Source of the DNA: Sinohyriopsis cumingii
Lineage: Eukaryota > Mollusca > Bivalvia > Unionida > Unionidae
DNA: 64,000 nt
Direction of reading: 5' to 3'
NCBI GenBank assembly: GCA_028554795.2
Contig: CM068825.1
Location: forward strand, 95,166,951-95,230,950
A program made the translations under genes and the position numbers. Of the stretch, positions 26,901 to 35,023 are shown piece after piece. The notes under the pieces are model-generated. The model did not search any database and was not told the DNA's origin. It worked only from the letters and a program-made list of their open reading frames with translations. The first letter of the stretch is position 1. Each line of letters opens with the position of its first letter.

Positions 26901-29900
26901 AAATGTAAGATGTTTCAGTAAAAAAGATATGAAAATTATTGTGATTTCTTAAAAACTTATAGTTTGTTTTGATGCAAGTGATGAAAAATAAGTACCTGTT
27001 TACTCCACTATGGTAATTGTGATATTATTATGTATGTAGTAGAAGGCACAGAGAGAGAGACAGAGAGAGAGAGAGAGAGCATTGTAATCAAAAACAAAAG
27101 TATGAATATCAAATTTGAACGCTTTTATTATGGATACTGCATGCACAATAGGTAATCCAAAGAATACTATCACAGTCAAAATATAATTCTTTTTGCTTCA
27201 AAGGAGATCATGTTAATTACTTTCTGTTTCCTCAAAGTTCTGCAGAGCTCCAAATTTGGCAAGCACCTGGTTTAAGTCCTCAGAATAAAAACCCTCAAAC
27301 TTGATATCCTCCTCATTGTCAAATGCTGGCATAAAATCACTGGAACACACAAGATGATCCTCACAGCCTTTCCTTTGCTTGCTAATGCAGCACACTTTAA
27401 ATGACTTTCTGACAAGCTCTGGGTTCGAGTCTCGAATTCAGCCAATGTGGGTATGTGAGAAAGCTTGCCACTAGCTTTTTGTGGGTCGGTGGTTCTTTCT
27501 GGGGTTTTCCTGGGTTCTTCCTCCACCATTATTACTGGCCGCCATCTATAGCCTATCGTGTACTGAAAAATGGCGTTAAACCCCACAACAAGCTCTGGTT
27601 TCCTCTTTAATGATTTGTTAGCATCATCAATCCAGTTGATCATAGTTTATTATCAGCTGCTTTGATCATTGATGTGCAGTCCTCCTCCATCACTAGCATT
27701 GCAGCAGCTTTCATAATTAAGGCAGTCCAGTGTTTGTGTATTTCAGCCATCACATCTTTATGAATGGAAATGTCTAGTGGCTGGTACTTTAAAGCCCACC
27801 TCCCACCCCCATCTCCACCCTCGGAATAACAGAAGGGCAAACATTTCCCTTTCTCAGCGCCTTCTTCACTGGATCAGTCTTGTGGGCTCCATGATAAGGA
27901 AGGATCTTTCATTTTGGGTGTGTTTTAGACACACCTGTATCTAGAATTTATAGTCATTATGGTATTACAAAATGATAAATATGACAGGCAGACTAAATCA
28001 TCTTGAAAATAGGTTAGATTTTTTTTCCCATTGGATCAGATACAAATTCATTTTGGCTTGTGAGCTTCTGTAGCCTTAGGAAATTCTCCATTTAAGAAAT
28101 CTCGGTATGAATTACAAATGTGATAAATGTACATGAGAGGGAGTTAAGATGATCCTGTTTGTGCTGGTGTTAGTATTTACTGTGCACCACAGACTGGGTT
28201 TATATCATTAATTGTAGTACATGGTATGATAAGAAATTATAGCAGATCAAATTTTAGGGGTTTGCTCTGAGTTTGGTTTCCTTAGCCAGAAAAGACCTTT
28301 TCATATTGACACATATAAACTTCAAAATGTTTTGTATATAGAACATTTTTTAAAATTTCTTCATCTAGCATAAAAGGATTCAGTTTTGAAGTAATTTATT
28401 TGAATGAAATATGCTTGCTATATGTCGTTTTCATTTTAGTATGAAAAACTCCTTCATCATACTGATGGATTATTATTATTTCTTTTCAGAGTTTGTGTCC
28501 TTTTCCAACAGCTGAGTTACAAGCAGAAATAAAGAAATTTCCCAATGCTACAGGTTTGTTTTTTGCTTAAAAACTTGCAGCTGGATGGTTCAGGTTAATT
28601 GTCCTGTGAACTGCAGTTTTGTCATACAGTACCATTTTGTGTTGATTTCATGTTATCTGTGAATGAGTTTCCTTTGGCAAAAGCAGGAGACTTTCAAAAT
28701 CTTTTGATTTTGATAGCAATAAAATGTAATTTTCCTCTCAAACATGAAATTAATATGCACAAAAGTAATAAAGTCAGTCTTGTTGCTAATCAGAAAGAGA
28801 CATAATTGTGTTTTCTATAATTGTTGGAAAACATGCTTTTTTATAAATAGAAACAATTTTCAAAAACTTTTTTTTCAACATGCTCAATAATAATATGCAT
28901 CTCCTTATATCTTAAGCAGCTTGAAAGTTATTTTTAGTTCTCAGTCTGCTTAAGATGCTTAAGAGGAGCTATGGGTATGGCTCTGCATCCATCATGCATC
29001 CGTCTAGGGTATGGCTCTGCATCCATCATGCATCTGTCTAGGGTATGGCTCTGCATCCATCATGCATCTGTATAGGGTATGGCTCTGCATCCATCATGCA
29101 TCTGTCTAGGGTATGGCTCTGCATCCAGCATGCATCTGTCTAGGGTATGGCTCTGCATCCATCATGCATCTGTATAGGGTATGGCTCTGCATCCATCATG
29201 CATCTGTCTAGGGTATGGCTCTGCATCCATCATGCATCTGTCTAGGGTATGGCTCTGCATCCATCATGCATCTGTCTAGGGTATGGCTCTGCATCCATCA
29301 TGCATCTGTATAGGGTATGGCTCTGCATCCATCATGCATCTGTCTAGAGTATGGCTCTGCATCCATCATGCATCTGTCCATCCATCAGCAGTAACTATCT
29401 ACCCCCCAGCACCACCTTAAAGCTATATTTCTGATCTTATTTTTACCAAACATGCAATATGTTTTTATATAATCAAGACCTCAGATGGATATGATAATGA
29501 CCTGGTACTAATGAGATAATTTCGTATTTAATTGTCTTACCTTCGTACTACCCCAGAGGTCAGATTTCTGATCAGATTTTGATCCAACTTGAATATATGC
29601 TTATATCATCAAGATGTTGTATTAGATCAATAATGTGTGAGATGCACGCTTATTAATGAGTTGATCTTTCATCTGGTTTGCTGAGCTTGTTACCACTCAA
29701 GAAGCCATGTTTCTGATTAAGTTTTGATCTGGCCTTGAATTACTGGCAATCTTGGATGAGTTTGATGATGAATAAGACATATGCCTGTTAATGATGTGAC
29801 CTTGCATCTATTGGCTGAGCTTGTTACCACTGATCTGATTTTTATTAAACTTGGAATATATGATTTTTTCATCCAGACTTGGAGCTTTGAAATAACAAGT

Positions 29901-32900
29901 GAGCAGACATGTGGCAGAACCAGGACATCAAATAGTAGATTTACACATATTGATCAGTAGATTTTGTATTGACATAAATTATAAGTGGTTAAAGTGATTG
30001 AAAACAAAATAAGTGGATGTTTTGTCATAATATATATGCTCTTCATTCTATAATAAAACACTTTTGGACTTGAATCAGGTTCTAAAGGAATATGTTACAA
30101 AAATAATAGTGAATACCAGTCATTGCCTTGTCAGTTTAATGGAAAAGAAAGAGTTGAACTTTTCATAGTTCACTGCAAAGATTTTTTTAATCCTTGAGAA
30201 CTTTTGATGTCCTTTAAAAGATAAGCCAGTTGTGCAAGTAAGCCAGTATGATCAGGTATGCCATATTGGTAAGACATTTATTGCCAGAAAGATGGGGTCA
30301 TGGGGCGGGGGGTTAATTTACTGGTAAGAATTTAAATCTACTTGCACCTCTGACTGGTGATCCCAAATGACATTCATTGTGATTATTAAGTTTCACACTT
30401 AACAGGCTGTCAATAGTTTTTAAATCTATATTTCCCTGAATGACTTTGTATTTTGCAAGGAATGAAGAATGTATTGTTTGTACCATCTTTTGAAATAGTA
30501 ATGATAAGCGTGCAAAGAAGTTAAAACTTCAGTATTCCTCTGGCTGGGAATTTTAAGGCTGCTAACTGCTTTCCATATATATGTCCAAGCTACATTCATC
30601 CCAAGGAGGAAGTTTTCAAGTTTGATTTAAGATGCATTTACAGGTCTTATATTTCTTTGCTGGTGATTATATTTTAGCGTAAGGAGAAAGTGCATGTTTT
30701 GTCATTTTGATGTAACCAAACAACATACACGCTGCCCTTAAATATTCCTATAAAAGCATCTTAAACAAAGCCACTTCTTAAATGGCCTGCAATAAAGGTG
30801 TGTTATATTAAGTTTAACCTCTCAGAAGCAGCCGCTGATATCATAGATACATTTGTATAGGTTAGGGAAGGTTACTGTGGATAAAAATGTAGTTGAAATG
30901 ACAAGAGGGAATGTTAGAGCATAGTTGAGATATAAGAAATTGTTTTCTACTTTTTGTAAAATCAGCTCTTACTGTACAGTTCAGTATCATCGGTATGGTG
31001 TCACTTTTAGTTATTAAGTATATTAGTATTGTGTGCCACATTTTTTGGCCTATAAGTCAACTATACATTTTATGACCTGGAAATTTTGGCTTTGTCTTGT
31101 TCTCCAAATTGACTTGTATATGGATCATACGACTGAAGTTGCTTTAAGTACTGGTAACATTATTATGAGATGTAATTGACGAAATAAAAAGGTAACATAG
31201 CTTTACTAATTCTTGTTCAATTACCATGTCAGTAAATTGTTATGAAATAGTATGACTGCCATATTAAAACCATTAAAGAGTTCTCAGTTCACTGGAAGAC
31301 GTCTTATGATGTCTGGTTGGTCTGAAGTAAAAATAATGCTGATCTGTTATCTAATTTAACTACATGTTGAAAATCTTGTTATCACTACTTCTTTTAGATG
31401 GAAAGTCATATCAGCATTGGGTTTTTACTAGAAGACTTCTTATGTTGTCATAATTAATCCTAAATAAAAATGGTACTCATCTGACATCCAGTATGGCTAG
31501 CATGGAAGACATCTTGAAAATTGTTATTGCTATTTCAAAATGGAAAGTTATAACAACATTGGATTTTAGCCAGAAGACTAATTAAGATGTAAAGTTGGTC
31601 CTGAATGAAAATGGTGCCAACCTGACTTCATATATGGCTGCTGCAATGAACATATTGAAAAATTACATAAGTAAAATATCCTGAATAGACAGTCTTATTT
31701 ACATGGGATTTTCACCAAAAGGCTTCAAATGGTGTCTTCTTTGTCCTAAATGAAAATGGTGCTGATTTTACATCAGTTAATCTGCCACAGTGGCTTTTTG
31801 AAAATCTTGTTGCAGAAGAATATCAGAAACGTTTCATCACTTTGCAGTTCAAAAGAGGAAATGACCTATCTGGAATTCCTGGAAATTATTTTTGGACAGT
31901 AGAGCATTGTTCCCTTTAAGAAACTCTGTTGGAAATGAGCTAAATAGTAACATATTTGCAAGAATTATTTGGGCATTACAGTATAACCCTTCTTTTAAGG
32001 TCAACCATTCTACACTTAAAACCTGATCTTATATCAAGTATAACCTGTCCTGAGAGGGACCAAATGATAAAAAAGACATAGGTGCCCCAGATTAAGGGAT
32101 GATTTTTCTTGTGAATGGGCTTAGTGTTGGAACCACTGCAGTTTGTTTTGGATTTAAAGGTTGACTAGTTTTAATAATGTAGTACTGAACATATTTTGAA
32201 GGCTGATTTTTCACAAGTTAAATAATGTTTGTAATAATGATTTTTCAAAGTTAAATGATATTTGTATTAATATTGAGGATTGGAAAAGATGTCAGTACAT
32301 GCTAGTGTCATAGATGAACCAACTGAAGCTTAATTAGTTTGAGATTTTTCTATTTATAATGTACAAGTTACTTGCAGCAGAGTAATTTGGATTTGCTTTT
32401 TTCAGTCCATCTCTCACTCTTTCCACAGAAACTGCTTGTCCTAAGCAAATAAAAAAAATTGTGCCTATTTCTGTACATATGTAAAGAATGTCTTTACTTT
32501 TGTATGCTCTTTAAATGTTTATGAGCTGTATCAAGTTTTTATTCTTTCTGGATGTAGACAGTTACAAGTATGTATTTCATAACACAGATTTATGTAATAA
32601 TGAGCACACTTTGTTTATTACAGAATTTATCTGGAGTCAAGAGGAGCACAGGAATATGGGAGGTTGGTCCTTTGTAGCACCAAGATTTGAAAATCTGGTT
32701 GGTTACAAGGTTTGTATTTTTCATTGCTGTATGTTTGTCAACCATGTGCCTGACAAATTAATGGATGACTTTGATCATACATTTCAAAGTAAGAATATTC
32801 TAGTTTTCAGAACTGGAGTATCACCTTTGGATAGATTAATAGCTGTTAAATTGGTGGTTGTTATCAAGACAATGAATTTCCACTTGAGGGGTTCTATTAT

Positions 32901-34725
32901 TTATAATCAGTGAGGCTATAATATTTAATATTTTGCATCACTACATCAAAGGGCATGTCTTTTTGAACTTTTTTACATTTGACCAATAAAAATGTGAATT
33001 ACTTTTGCAGTTGTATTATAAAATGAGTTGCCTGCTCAAAATTTTGTGAGAATATGGGTTAACCCTTTACCTCATGTAAGCCCCTTTGGATGCCTCTACC
33101 CTGTTCTCATGTAAGCCTCTTTGAATGCCTCTACCCTGTTCTCATGTAAGCCTCTTTGGATGCCTCTTCCATGTTTTCATGGAAGCACTAGTGGATGCCT
33201 GTACCTGATTAACATGCTGGTGTGTTTGGATGCCTCTGCACCATCCACATGGATGTGTGTTTGGATGCTTACTGTAAACATCTGAGCTGGTTTTCTTAGC
33301 ACCACATTTGGAGAAAATCTTCTGTTAAATACTGCAATCAGTGAGGTTAGTTAAATGACCATTACATCACATGGTGTGGTTGCTATTTAAGATCTAGTTG
33401 TAATCTGCTATTTAAAGTAACTGGGTCAGATTCTGCACTCTCCAGAATGGAGGCTGCTTATTTTGTTCAGTACTGTCTTTATTGTTCAGTACTCTCTTGA
33501 TTAAAATTACAACATTGAAAACTTGTGTAAGTTAGATATAGACTTTGATGTTGATGTAAGCAATATCCATTTTTGATAATTTGCCAAATTTAGATGATTT
33601 AGTAGATGTAGATTAAGAACTGGTAAATTGAGAGGTTGAGAAATGTTGGGTATGGTTCACCACACTTCTTCTCTGGCTTTATGGTGAATGAGTTCTCTCA
33701 AGATTTTAAAGCATATAAAAAGTTCTTCAGTGAAAAAAATATACATCTATAAAGATTGGATTTTACTCTTAAATCTTTGTATAAATAATAGATGTGTATC
33801 AAAAAAGTAAAATGCTTAAAATTGATGTTGAAGTTAAGATATGTAACACATTTATAAATTTAACAGGCAGGCCAATGTGTATCTAGTCTAATATGTAACA
33901 AGTATTCTATTTATAGCACACTGCACTGTGTGACTTTGTTACATGCATAGCTGCTGCCTACACAGCAATAGACTGTATAAAATCTAGGGTTAATATCATG
34001 GAACTTCACATACAAATTGTAATCTTAGGTCTCCAATTTCTTTAGTCTTATTGCAACCTATACCAGTATTCTGATTACAGTAAAATCTTTCAAATAGTTT
34101 TTAAAAAAATACTTTTTATTTCATTGTTCCAATGTTTTTTTTATGTTGCCTTTTTGTTATCATCTTTGGTGTTTAAAAAATATTGTAACTGATGTTAATG
34201 ACTGCATCAGGATCACCATAATGCTGGAAAATCCAAGAATAGAAAAAAATGTGAGACCTGTGCTTCTATCTGCCCACAGGTAATGTTTCATTCTGATTAT
34301 GGCATGGCCACATGTAATGATCTATCACATAGAACTGAAATATATAAAATATCATTGTTTCTTAACCAGGCAAAATAAAAATTCTAAGTATTAGAACAAA
34401 TTTACAGTGTTTGAGAGAAATAACAAATAACAAAAGTTCTGATTTTTGCAGGATAAATAAAATTATTATAATCTCATTTTCTATATTTGAAGTTTAAAGG
34501 ATTACAATTTTTAATAGTATTACCAGATGTTTGACTCGTGTAAAAGAGAGGAAAGTCTATGACATTTTGTTGGTTTGTTTTGCTTCTTTGCATTACTGGT
34601 GACTCATCAAATTTCTATTCCAGCTAAAGTATGTTGGACGAGATCACTTGGGCATGTCAGCTGTAGGTATTGGGGATATCCACAAGATAGAAGCAGAGAA
34701 GCTTATGAAAGAAACATTCATTTAA
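11817..34725 (+). CDS. DHKTD1: DHKTD1, 2-oxoadipate dehydrogenase E1 (3' part of gene, 8-9 exons)
   Basis: This is the thiamine-diphosphate E1 subunit that decarboxylates 2-oxoadipate in mitochondrial lysine, hydroxylysine and tryptophan catabolism, working with the shared E2 (DLST) and E3 (DLD). Eight exons join in phase: 11817-11956, 16004-16160, 20356-20456, 21035-21136, 23743-23988, 28490-28553, 32624-32709 and 34624-34725. They give 332 residues plus stop, about the last third of a protein that is roughly 920 residues in humans. The family motifs appear in order: [76 protein letters not shown] and the terminal AVGIG. The wording ([18 protein letters not shown]) fits DHKTD1 rather than OGDH, which has NHLWP and a different ending. 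All donors are GT and all acceptors AG. The N-terminal exons and promoter are outside the window; I found no upstream exon in 1-11816. It converges with the kindlin gene. Confidence 0.94.
12593..13030. repeat. Minisatellite, unit about 62 bp x 7 (DHKTD1 intron)
   Basis: Units start near 12596, 12649, 12713, 12775, 12837, 12898 and 12961, each with 'gagacatggttgccacaaga', 'tgtcactttgaacc' and 'aagcttcctgtcaac'. It is moderately diverged and open in several frames on both strands, which explains the short ORFs here. Confidence 0.92.
13360..14320 (+). repeat. Old degenerate repeat array with unit about 150 bp, interrupted by a MITE
   Basis: Recurring words are 'atcacagacctgg', 'tttgtggatggcttgca', 'attaatttggaggtcaaagg' and 'atgtggctgaaagaa'. 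Two to three copies lie before the MITE at 13781-14114 and about one and a half after it. Related degenerate blocks, on the opposite strand, occur at about 40340-40640 and 57020-57440. Confidence 0.65.
13781..14114. mobile_element. 334-bp MITE, Tc1/mariner-pogo type (TA target site)
   Basis: Terminal inverted repeats: left end CACCACTCCCTCGATAACTC; right end, reverse-complemented, CACCTCTCCCTCGATAACTC (19 of 20 identical). Both ends are flanked by TA (13779-13780 and 14115-14116), the duplicated target of Tc1/mariner-class elements. The interior has no transposase, so it is non-autonomous. It is inserted in an older tandem array. Confidence 0.85.
14321..15751. other. DHKTD1 intron, nothing assigned
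   Basis: AT-rich intron sequence with a T-rich tract near 15199-15260 and no recognisable exon or element. Short frames at 14993-14321 on the minus strand have no similarity I can support. Confidence 0.5.
15752..15863 (+). mobile_element. 5'-truncated tRNA-SINE, family B, copy 1
   Basis: This holds only the 3' half of family B: 'gttctttccggggttttccc', 'ccaccattaatactggctgc', 'atgtatagcctat', 'gtgttaaacc' and the (ACA)n tail. It is flanked by an 8-bp repeat, cacatgtg, at 15744-15751 and 15864-15871. It lies 140 bp before DHKTD1 exon b. Confidence 0.85.
16004..16160 (+). CDS. DHKTD1: DHKTD1 exon b (WEAQFGDF motif)
   Basis: Acceptor 'ttttgcag' is followed in phase 0 by [19 protein letters not shown] and [19 protein letters not shown]. 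The exon ends with GAAA before 'gtaggc', leaving one base of a codon. The LWEAQFGDF stretch is among the best-conserved segments of E1 2-oxoacid dehydrogenases and lies next to the thiamine diphosphate site. The frame stays open beyond the donor to 16216, which is why a longer ORF is seen there. Confidence 0.95.
16199..16323. repeat. Near-perfect long palindrome (two arms of about 53 bp, 18-nt loop)
   Basis: The left arm 16199-16251 begins 'aggttactgcatttgtaggg'. The right arm 16270-16323 is its reverse complement with only a few mismatches and one indel ('...aaatgcagtaacct'). Transcribed within the DHKTD1 pre-mRNA, it would fold into a very stable hairpin 38 bases after the exon b donor. It is either a foldback/MITE element or an inverted duplication. 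No convincing target duplication was seen. Confidence 0.93.
16324..18328. other. DHKTD1 intron, mostly unassigned
   Basis: AT-rich sequence with no exon. At 17760-17830 'catccatttatagggaacag' and 'cacttctcaagggagggttt' resemble ends of TA-type DNA transposons seen elsewhere in the window, but I could not define an element. Confidence 0.4.
18329..19135 (+). pseudogene. DIRS-like tyrosine recombinase C-terminus and tail, copy 2 (in DHKTD1 intron)
   Basis: The + strand reads [20 protein letters not shown] and then [16 protein letters not shown], followed after a frame change by FLGFYLRDISS-like text. This is the pattern of DIRS recombinases: a ...LSRWIxxxIxxAY... helix, then (H)xxRxxATSxA, then WSSxxTFxxxYLRD. 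Stops interrupt it. The following 18590-19135 matches the tail at 2830-3410. It sits in the DHKTD1 intron 16161-20355 in the sense orientation. Confidence 0.6.
19136..20355. other. DHKTD1 intron, nothing assigned
   Basis: AT-rich, no recognisable gene or element. Open frames at 19238-19447 (+) and 19797-19552 (-) lack similarity and splice support. Confidence 0.5.
20356..20456 (+). CDS. DHKTD1: DHKTD1 exon c ([15 protein letters not shown])
   Basis: This exon is too short to stand out as an ORF. After 'tgttacag' the bases TG complete a methionine codon (A|TG) started by the previous exon. It then reads [20 protein letters not shown] and [13 protein letters not shown] before donor 'gtaata'. 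The [13 protein letters not shown] motif is strongly conserved in E1 enzymes of this family. Its phase (1 in, 0 out) agrees with both neighbours. Confidence 0.94.
20871..20899. repeat. (ATT)n microsatellite
   Basis: About ten ATT units in the intron between DHKTD1 exons c and d. Confidence 0.9.
21035..21136 (+). CDS. DHKTD1: DHKTD1 exon d ([14 protein letters not shown])
   Basis: This 102-bp, phase-0 exon sits between 'attgtag' and 'gtaggt'. It reads [20 protein letters not shown] followed by [14 protein letters not shown], a conserved block of the C-terminal half of DHKTD1/OGDH enzymes. It lies only 578 bp after exon c and is followed by a 2.6-kb intron containing a tandem array and a SINE. 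Confidence 0.94.
21195..21800. repeat. Tandem array, unit about 85 bp x 7 ('gacccagatgtg' repeat)
   Basis: Each unit has 'tagacccagatgtg', 'gtcatatgatgcagtggaaa', 'tcagggtcttt' and 'gttcattctgcttg'. It begins 60 bp after DHKTD1 exon d. A family B SINE inserted in the last unit, which resumes at 22035 ('acttgcgatttcttg', then 'acccagatctgccaataca'). Single or paired units of the same sequence recur at 43066-43215, 44150-44220 and 46085-46200. Confidence 0.88.
21801..22034 (+). mobile_element. Full-length tRNA-SINE, family B, copy 2
   Basis: Box A TGGCCAAGAGG (21813-21823), box B GGTTCGAGTC (21875-21884), a body with 'ttcttcctccaccattaata', 'ctggctgccatgtatagcct' and 'atggcattaaacc', then an (ACA)n tail. 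The duplicated target is tacttgtgatttc at 21788-21800 and tacttgcgatttc at 22035-22047 (12 of 13). This is the best full-length reference copy of the family in the window. Confidence 0.92.
22048..23742. other. DHKTD1 intron, nothing further assigned
   Basis: The first 50 bases are the end of the interrupted tandem unit. The rest is AT-rich intron with no recognised element. Open frames 22621-22839 (+) and 22877-22671 (-) overlap each other and have no similarity. Confidence 0.5.
23743..23988 (+). CDS. DHKTD1: DHKTD1 exon e (largest exon)
   Basis: This phase-0 exon starts at ATG after 'atcacag'. That methionine is internal, not a start codon. It encodes [20 protein letters not shown], then [20 protein letters not shown], then a segment with [19 protein letters not shown], and ends RLE before 'gtgagg'. 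It corresponds to the C-terminal transketolase-like domain. The frame remains open 24 bp into the intron to 24012. A 51-bp tandem repeat follows almost at once. Confidence 0.95.
24062..24407. repeat. Minisatellite, 51-bp unit x 7
   Basis: Units start at 24062, 24113, 24164, 24215, 24265, 24316 and 24366 with 'tgtagcagttgactttc', 'gaatgccactaaaatatat' and 'ttgtatgggtttaa'. Fifty-one is a multiple of three, so one frame is open over four units. The array starts 74 bp after the DHKTD1 exon e donor. Confidence 0.95.
24408..25759. other. DHKTD1 intron, nothing assigned
   Basis: AT-rich intron between two minisatellites. No exon or element recognised. Confidence 0.5.
25760..26825. repeat. Large minisatellite, 48-bp unit x about 22, with trimeric higher-order pattern
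   Basis: The unit reads 'gtgagcatgtttacatcatg', 'gcatcactgtattacattga', 'agaattta'. Variant units carry GCATTGTTT (one extra base) or CACTATTACG (two bases fewer). Between about 25819 and 26395 the GCATTGTTT variant recurs every three units (near 25823, 25964, 26110 and 26251), with the short CACTATTA variant commonly at the end of the trimer. This is a higher-order repeat of roughly 141-146 bp. Beyond 26400 the pattern is monomeric. Confidence 0.95.
27044..27079. repeat. (GA)n microsatellite
   Basis: A GA-rich run, 'agagagagagacagagagag', in a DHKTD1 intron. Confidence 0.9.
27217..27920 (-). pseudogene. pogo/Tigger-like DDE transposase C-terminus, broken and split by a SINE
   Basis: On the minus strand, reading downward from 27920, the text [20 protein letters not shown] (with frame changes) leads to [20 protein letters not shown], then [18 protein letters not shown]. 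After the SINE it continues [19 protein letters not shown] to an acidic end and stop. This is the C-terminal part of the DDE_1 domain of pogo/Tigger transposases (…QPLDVSxNKPFK…, …W(I)xxAxxxI…, …SFKxCGIS…). There is a one-base frameshift at about 27640, and the catalytic Asp before A-H-K-T is lost (Tyr-His-Gly there). A family B SINE sits between K-P-E-L-V and R-K-S-F-K. It is a dead copy inside the DHKTD1 intron, antisense to DHKTD1. Confidence 0.8.
27423..27587 (+). mobile_element. 5'-truncated tRNA-SINE, family B, copy 3 (nested in transposase)
   Basis: It begins at box B (gttcgagtc) and runs through 'tgagaaagcttgccactagc', 'cttcctccaccattattact', 'ggccgccatctatagcctat' and 'ggcgttaaacccc'. 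An 11-bp target duplication, acaagctctgg, lies at 27412-27422 and 27588-27598. The duplicated bases belong to the transposase reading frame, so the SINE came second. Confidence 0.92.
27921..28489. other. DHKTD1 intron, nothing assigned
   Basis: AT-rich sequence leading to the exon f acceptor. It may include the upstream, unrecognisable part of the pogo-like element. Confidence 0.4.
28490..28553 (+). CDS. DHKTD1: DHKTD1 exon f (small, SLCPFP)
   Basis: A 64-bp exon after 'cttttcag' reading [21 protein letters not shown] plus one base of the next codon, with donor 'gtttgt'. The L-C-P-F-P motif following the RLE of exon e matches the family's E-x-L-C-P-F-P segment. The split codon G|AA joins exactly to exon g. 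Confidence 0.93.
28973..29382. repeat. Minisatellite, 34-bp unit x 12
   Basis: Units start every 34 bp from 28973 (28973, 29007, 29041, 29075 and so on) with 'gggtatggctctgcatccat' and 'catgcatctgtcta'. They differ at only one or two positions (for example tcta/tata), so the array is young. Confidence 0.96.
29400..29890. repeat. Degenerate repeat, unit about 130-140 bp x 3-4
   Basis: Diverged copies share words such as 'tttctgatcttattttta', 'aacttggaatatatg', 'tcatcaagac' and 'gagcttgttaccact'. It resembles the dispersed old repeats at 13360-14320 in style, not in sequence. Confidence 0.5.
29891..31250. other. DHKTD1 intron, nothing assigned
   Basis: AT-rich intron, no element recognised. 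A short G-rich run ('ggggcggggggt') lies near 30302. Confidence 0.45.
31251..31920. repeat. Old degenerate tandem repeat, unit about 130-140 bp x 4-5
   Basis: Words such as 'tgaaaatcttgtt', 'gtcatatcagcattgg', 'agaagacttcttatg' and 'aaatgaaaatggtgc' recur about every 130-140 bp. The end block 'catcactttgcagttcaaaa' with 'ggaattcctggaaatt' reappears at 40235-40300 ('cgtcactctgcagtttaaaa', 'gaattcctgggaatt'), so this family is dispersed in the region. Confidence 0.6.
31921..32623. other. DHKTD1 intron, nothing assigned
   Basis: AT-rich sequence. 'taacctgtcctgagaggga' near 32041 resembles the ends of TA-type DNA transposons seen at 39005 and 52846, without a definable partner. Confidence 0.4.
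32624..32709 (+). CDS. DHKTD1: DHKTD1 exon g (IWSQEE)
   Basis: After 'tattacag' the bases AA complete a glutamate codon. The exon reads [20 protein letters not shown] and FENLVGYK, ending in phase 0 before 'gtttgt'. W-x-Q-E-E-xx-N-M-G-x-W is conserved across E1 enzymes of 2-oxoglutarate and 2-oxoadipate dehydrogenases. The frame runs on through the intron to 32913 without similarity. Confidence 0.94.
33068..33265. repeat. Tandem repeat, unit about 42 bp x 5
   Basis: 'ctcatgtaagcctctttgga' and 'tgcctctaccctgtt' repeat, with divergence growing toward the 3' end. It sits in the DHKTD1 intron between exon g and the candidate mini-exon. Confidence 0.88.
34211..34279 (+). CDS. DHKTD1: Candidate cassette mini-exon of DHKTD1 (69 bp, phase 0)
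   Basis: Between exon g and the last exon, a 69-bp open segment is bounded by 'gcatcag' and the good donor 'gtaatg'. It is exactly phase-compatible with both neighbours, so inclusion would add 23 residues (basic GKSKNRKK, then Cys-x2-Cys-x4-Cys). The last exon also joins exon g directly, and that join matches the family better, so this segment would be alternative. The upstream pyrimidine tract is weak (adenines and thymines dominate), which argues for low or tissue-limited use. It could also be a chance open stretch: a 69-base open frame between AG and GT is not rare in AT-rich introns. RNA evidence is needed. Confidence 0.35.
34624..34725 (+). CDS. DHKTD1: DHKTD1 last coding exon and stop
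   Basis: A strong acceptor 'tctattccag' leads in phase 0 into [20 protein letters not shown], then [13 protein letters not shown] and TAA at 34723-34725. The xxVGRxxxxxxAVGIGxxH ending is the C-terminus of DHKTD1. The protein ends within a residue or so of the usual position. The 3' untranslated region follows directly with a duplicated, CA-rich block; I could not fix a polyadenylation site. Confidence 0.95.
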   Translation, partial: LKYVGRDHLGMSAVGIGDIHKIEAEKLMKETFI

Positions 34726-34729
34726 CTTA

Positions 34730-34795
34730 GAGACTGAAATGTTAGTCCCCAATATGTAGTATGTGAATACTCAGTTTACATGTTTATCACACACA

Positions 34796-34832
<37 letters not shown>

Positions 34833-35023
34833 TATAAACACATCCCACATTAATTGCATAATGTAAAAACAGAGACCAGGTTGAGTCTAAAATGTTAGTC
34901 CACGATATGTAGTATTTGAATACTCTATTTACATGTTTATCACACACAAACACACACACACACACACACTATAGTCACATCCATATTGCATAATGTATGA
35001 ACAATCAAGACCCGGTTGATGTT
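34730..35023 (+). repeat. Tandem duplication of about 150 bp directly after the DHKTD1 stop, with two (CA)n runs
   Basis: Copy 1 begins five bases after the stop codon ('agactgaaatgttagtcccc'), copy 2 at about 34883 ('gagtctaaaatgttagtcca'). Each contains 'atgtagtat', 'gaatactc', 'ttacatgtttatcacacaca', a CA run (34787-34830 and 34941-34969) and 'ttgcataatgta'. It must lie in the 3' untranslated region. Confidence 0.9.

Noticed and set aside
28973-29382. CRISPR-like array of 34-bp units
   Set aside because: No spacers between units; simple head-to-tail minisatellite.
32515-32913. Single 132-residue gene
   Set aside because: Only 32624-32709 has similarity (DHKTD1 exon g); the flanks are intron read-through.
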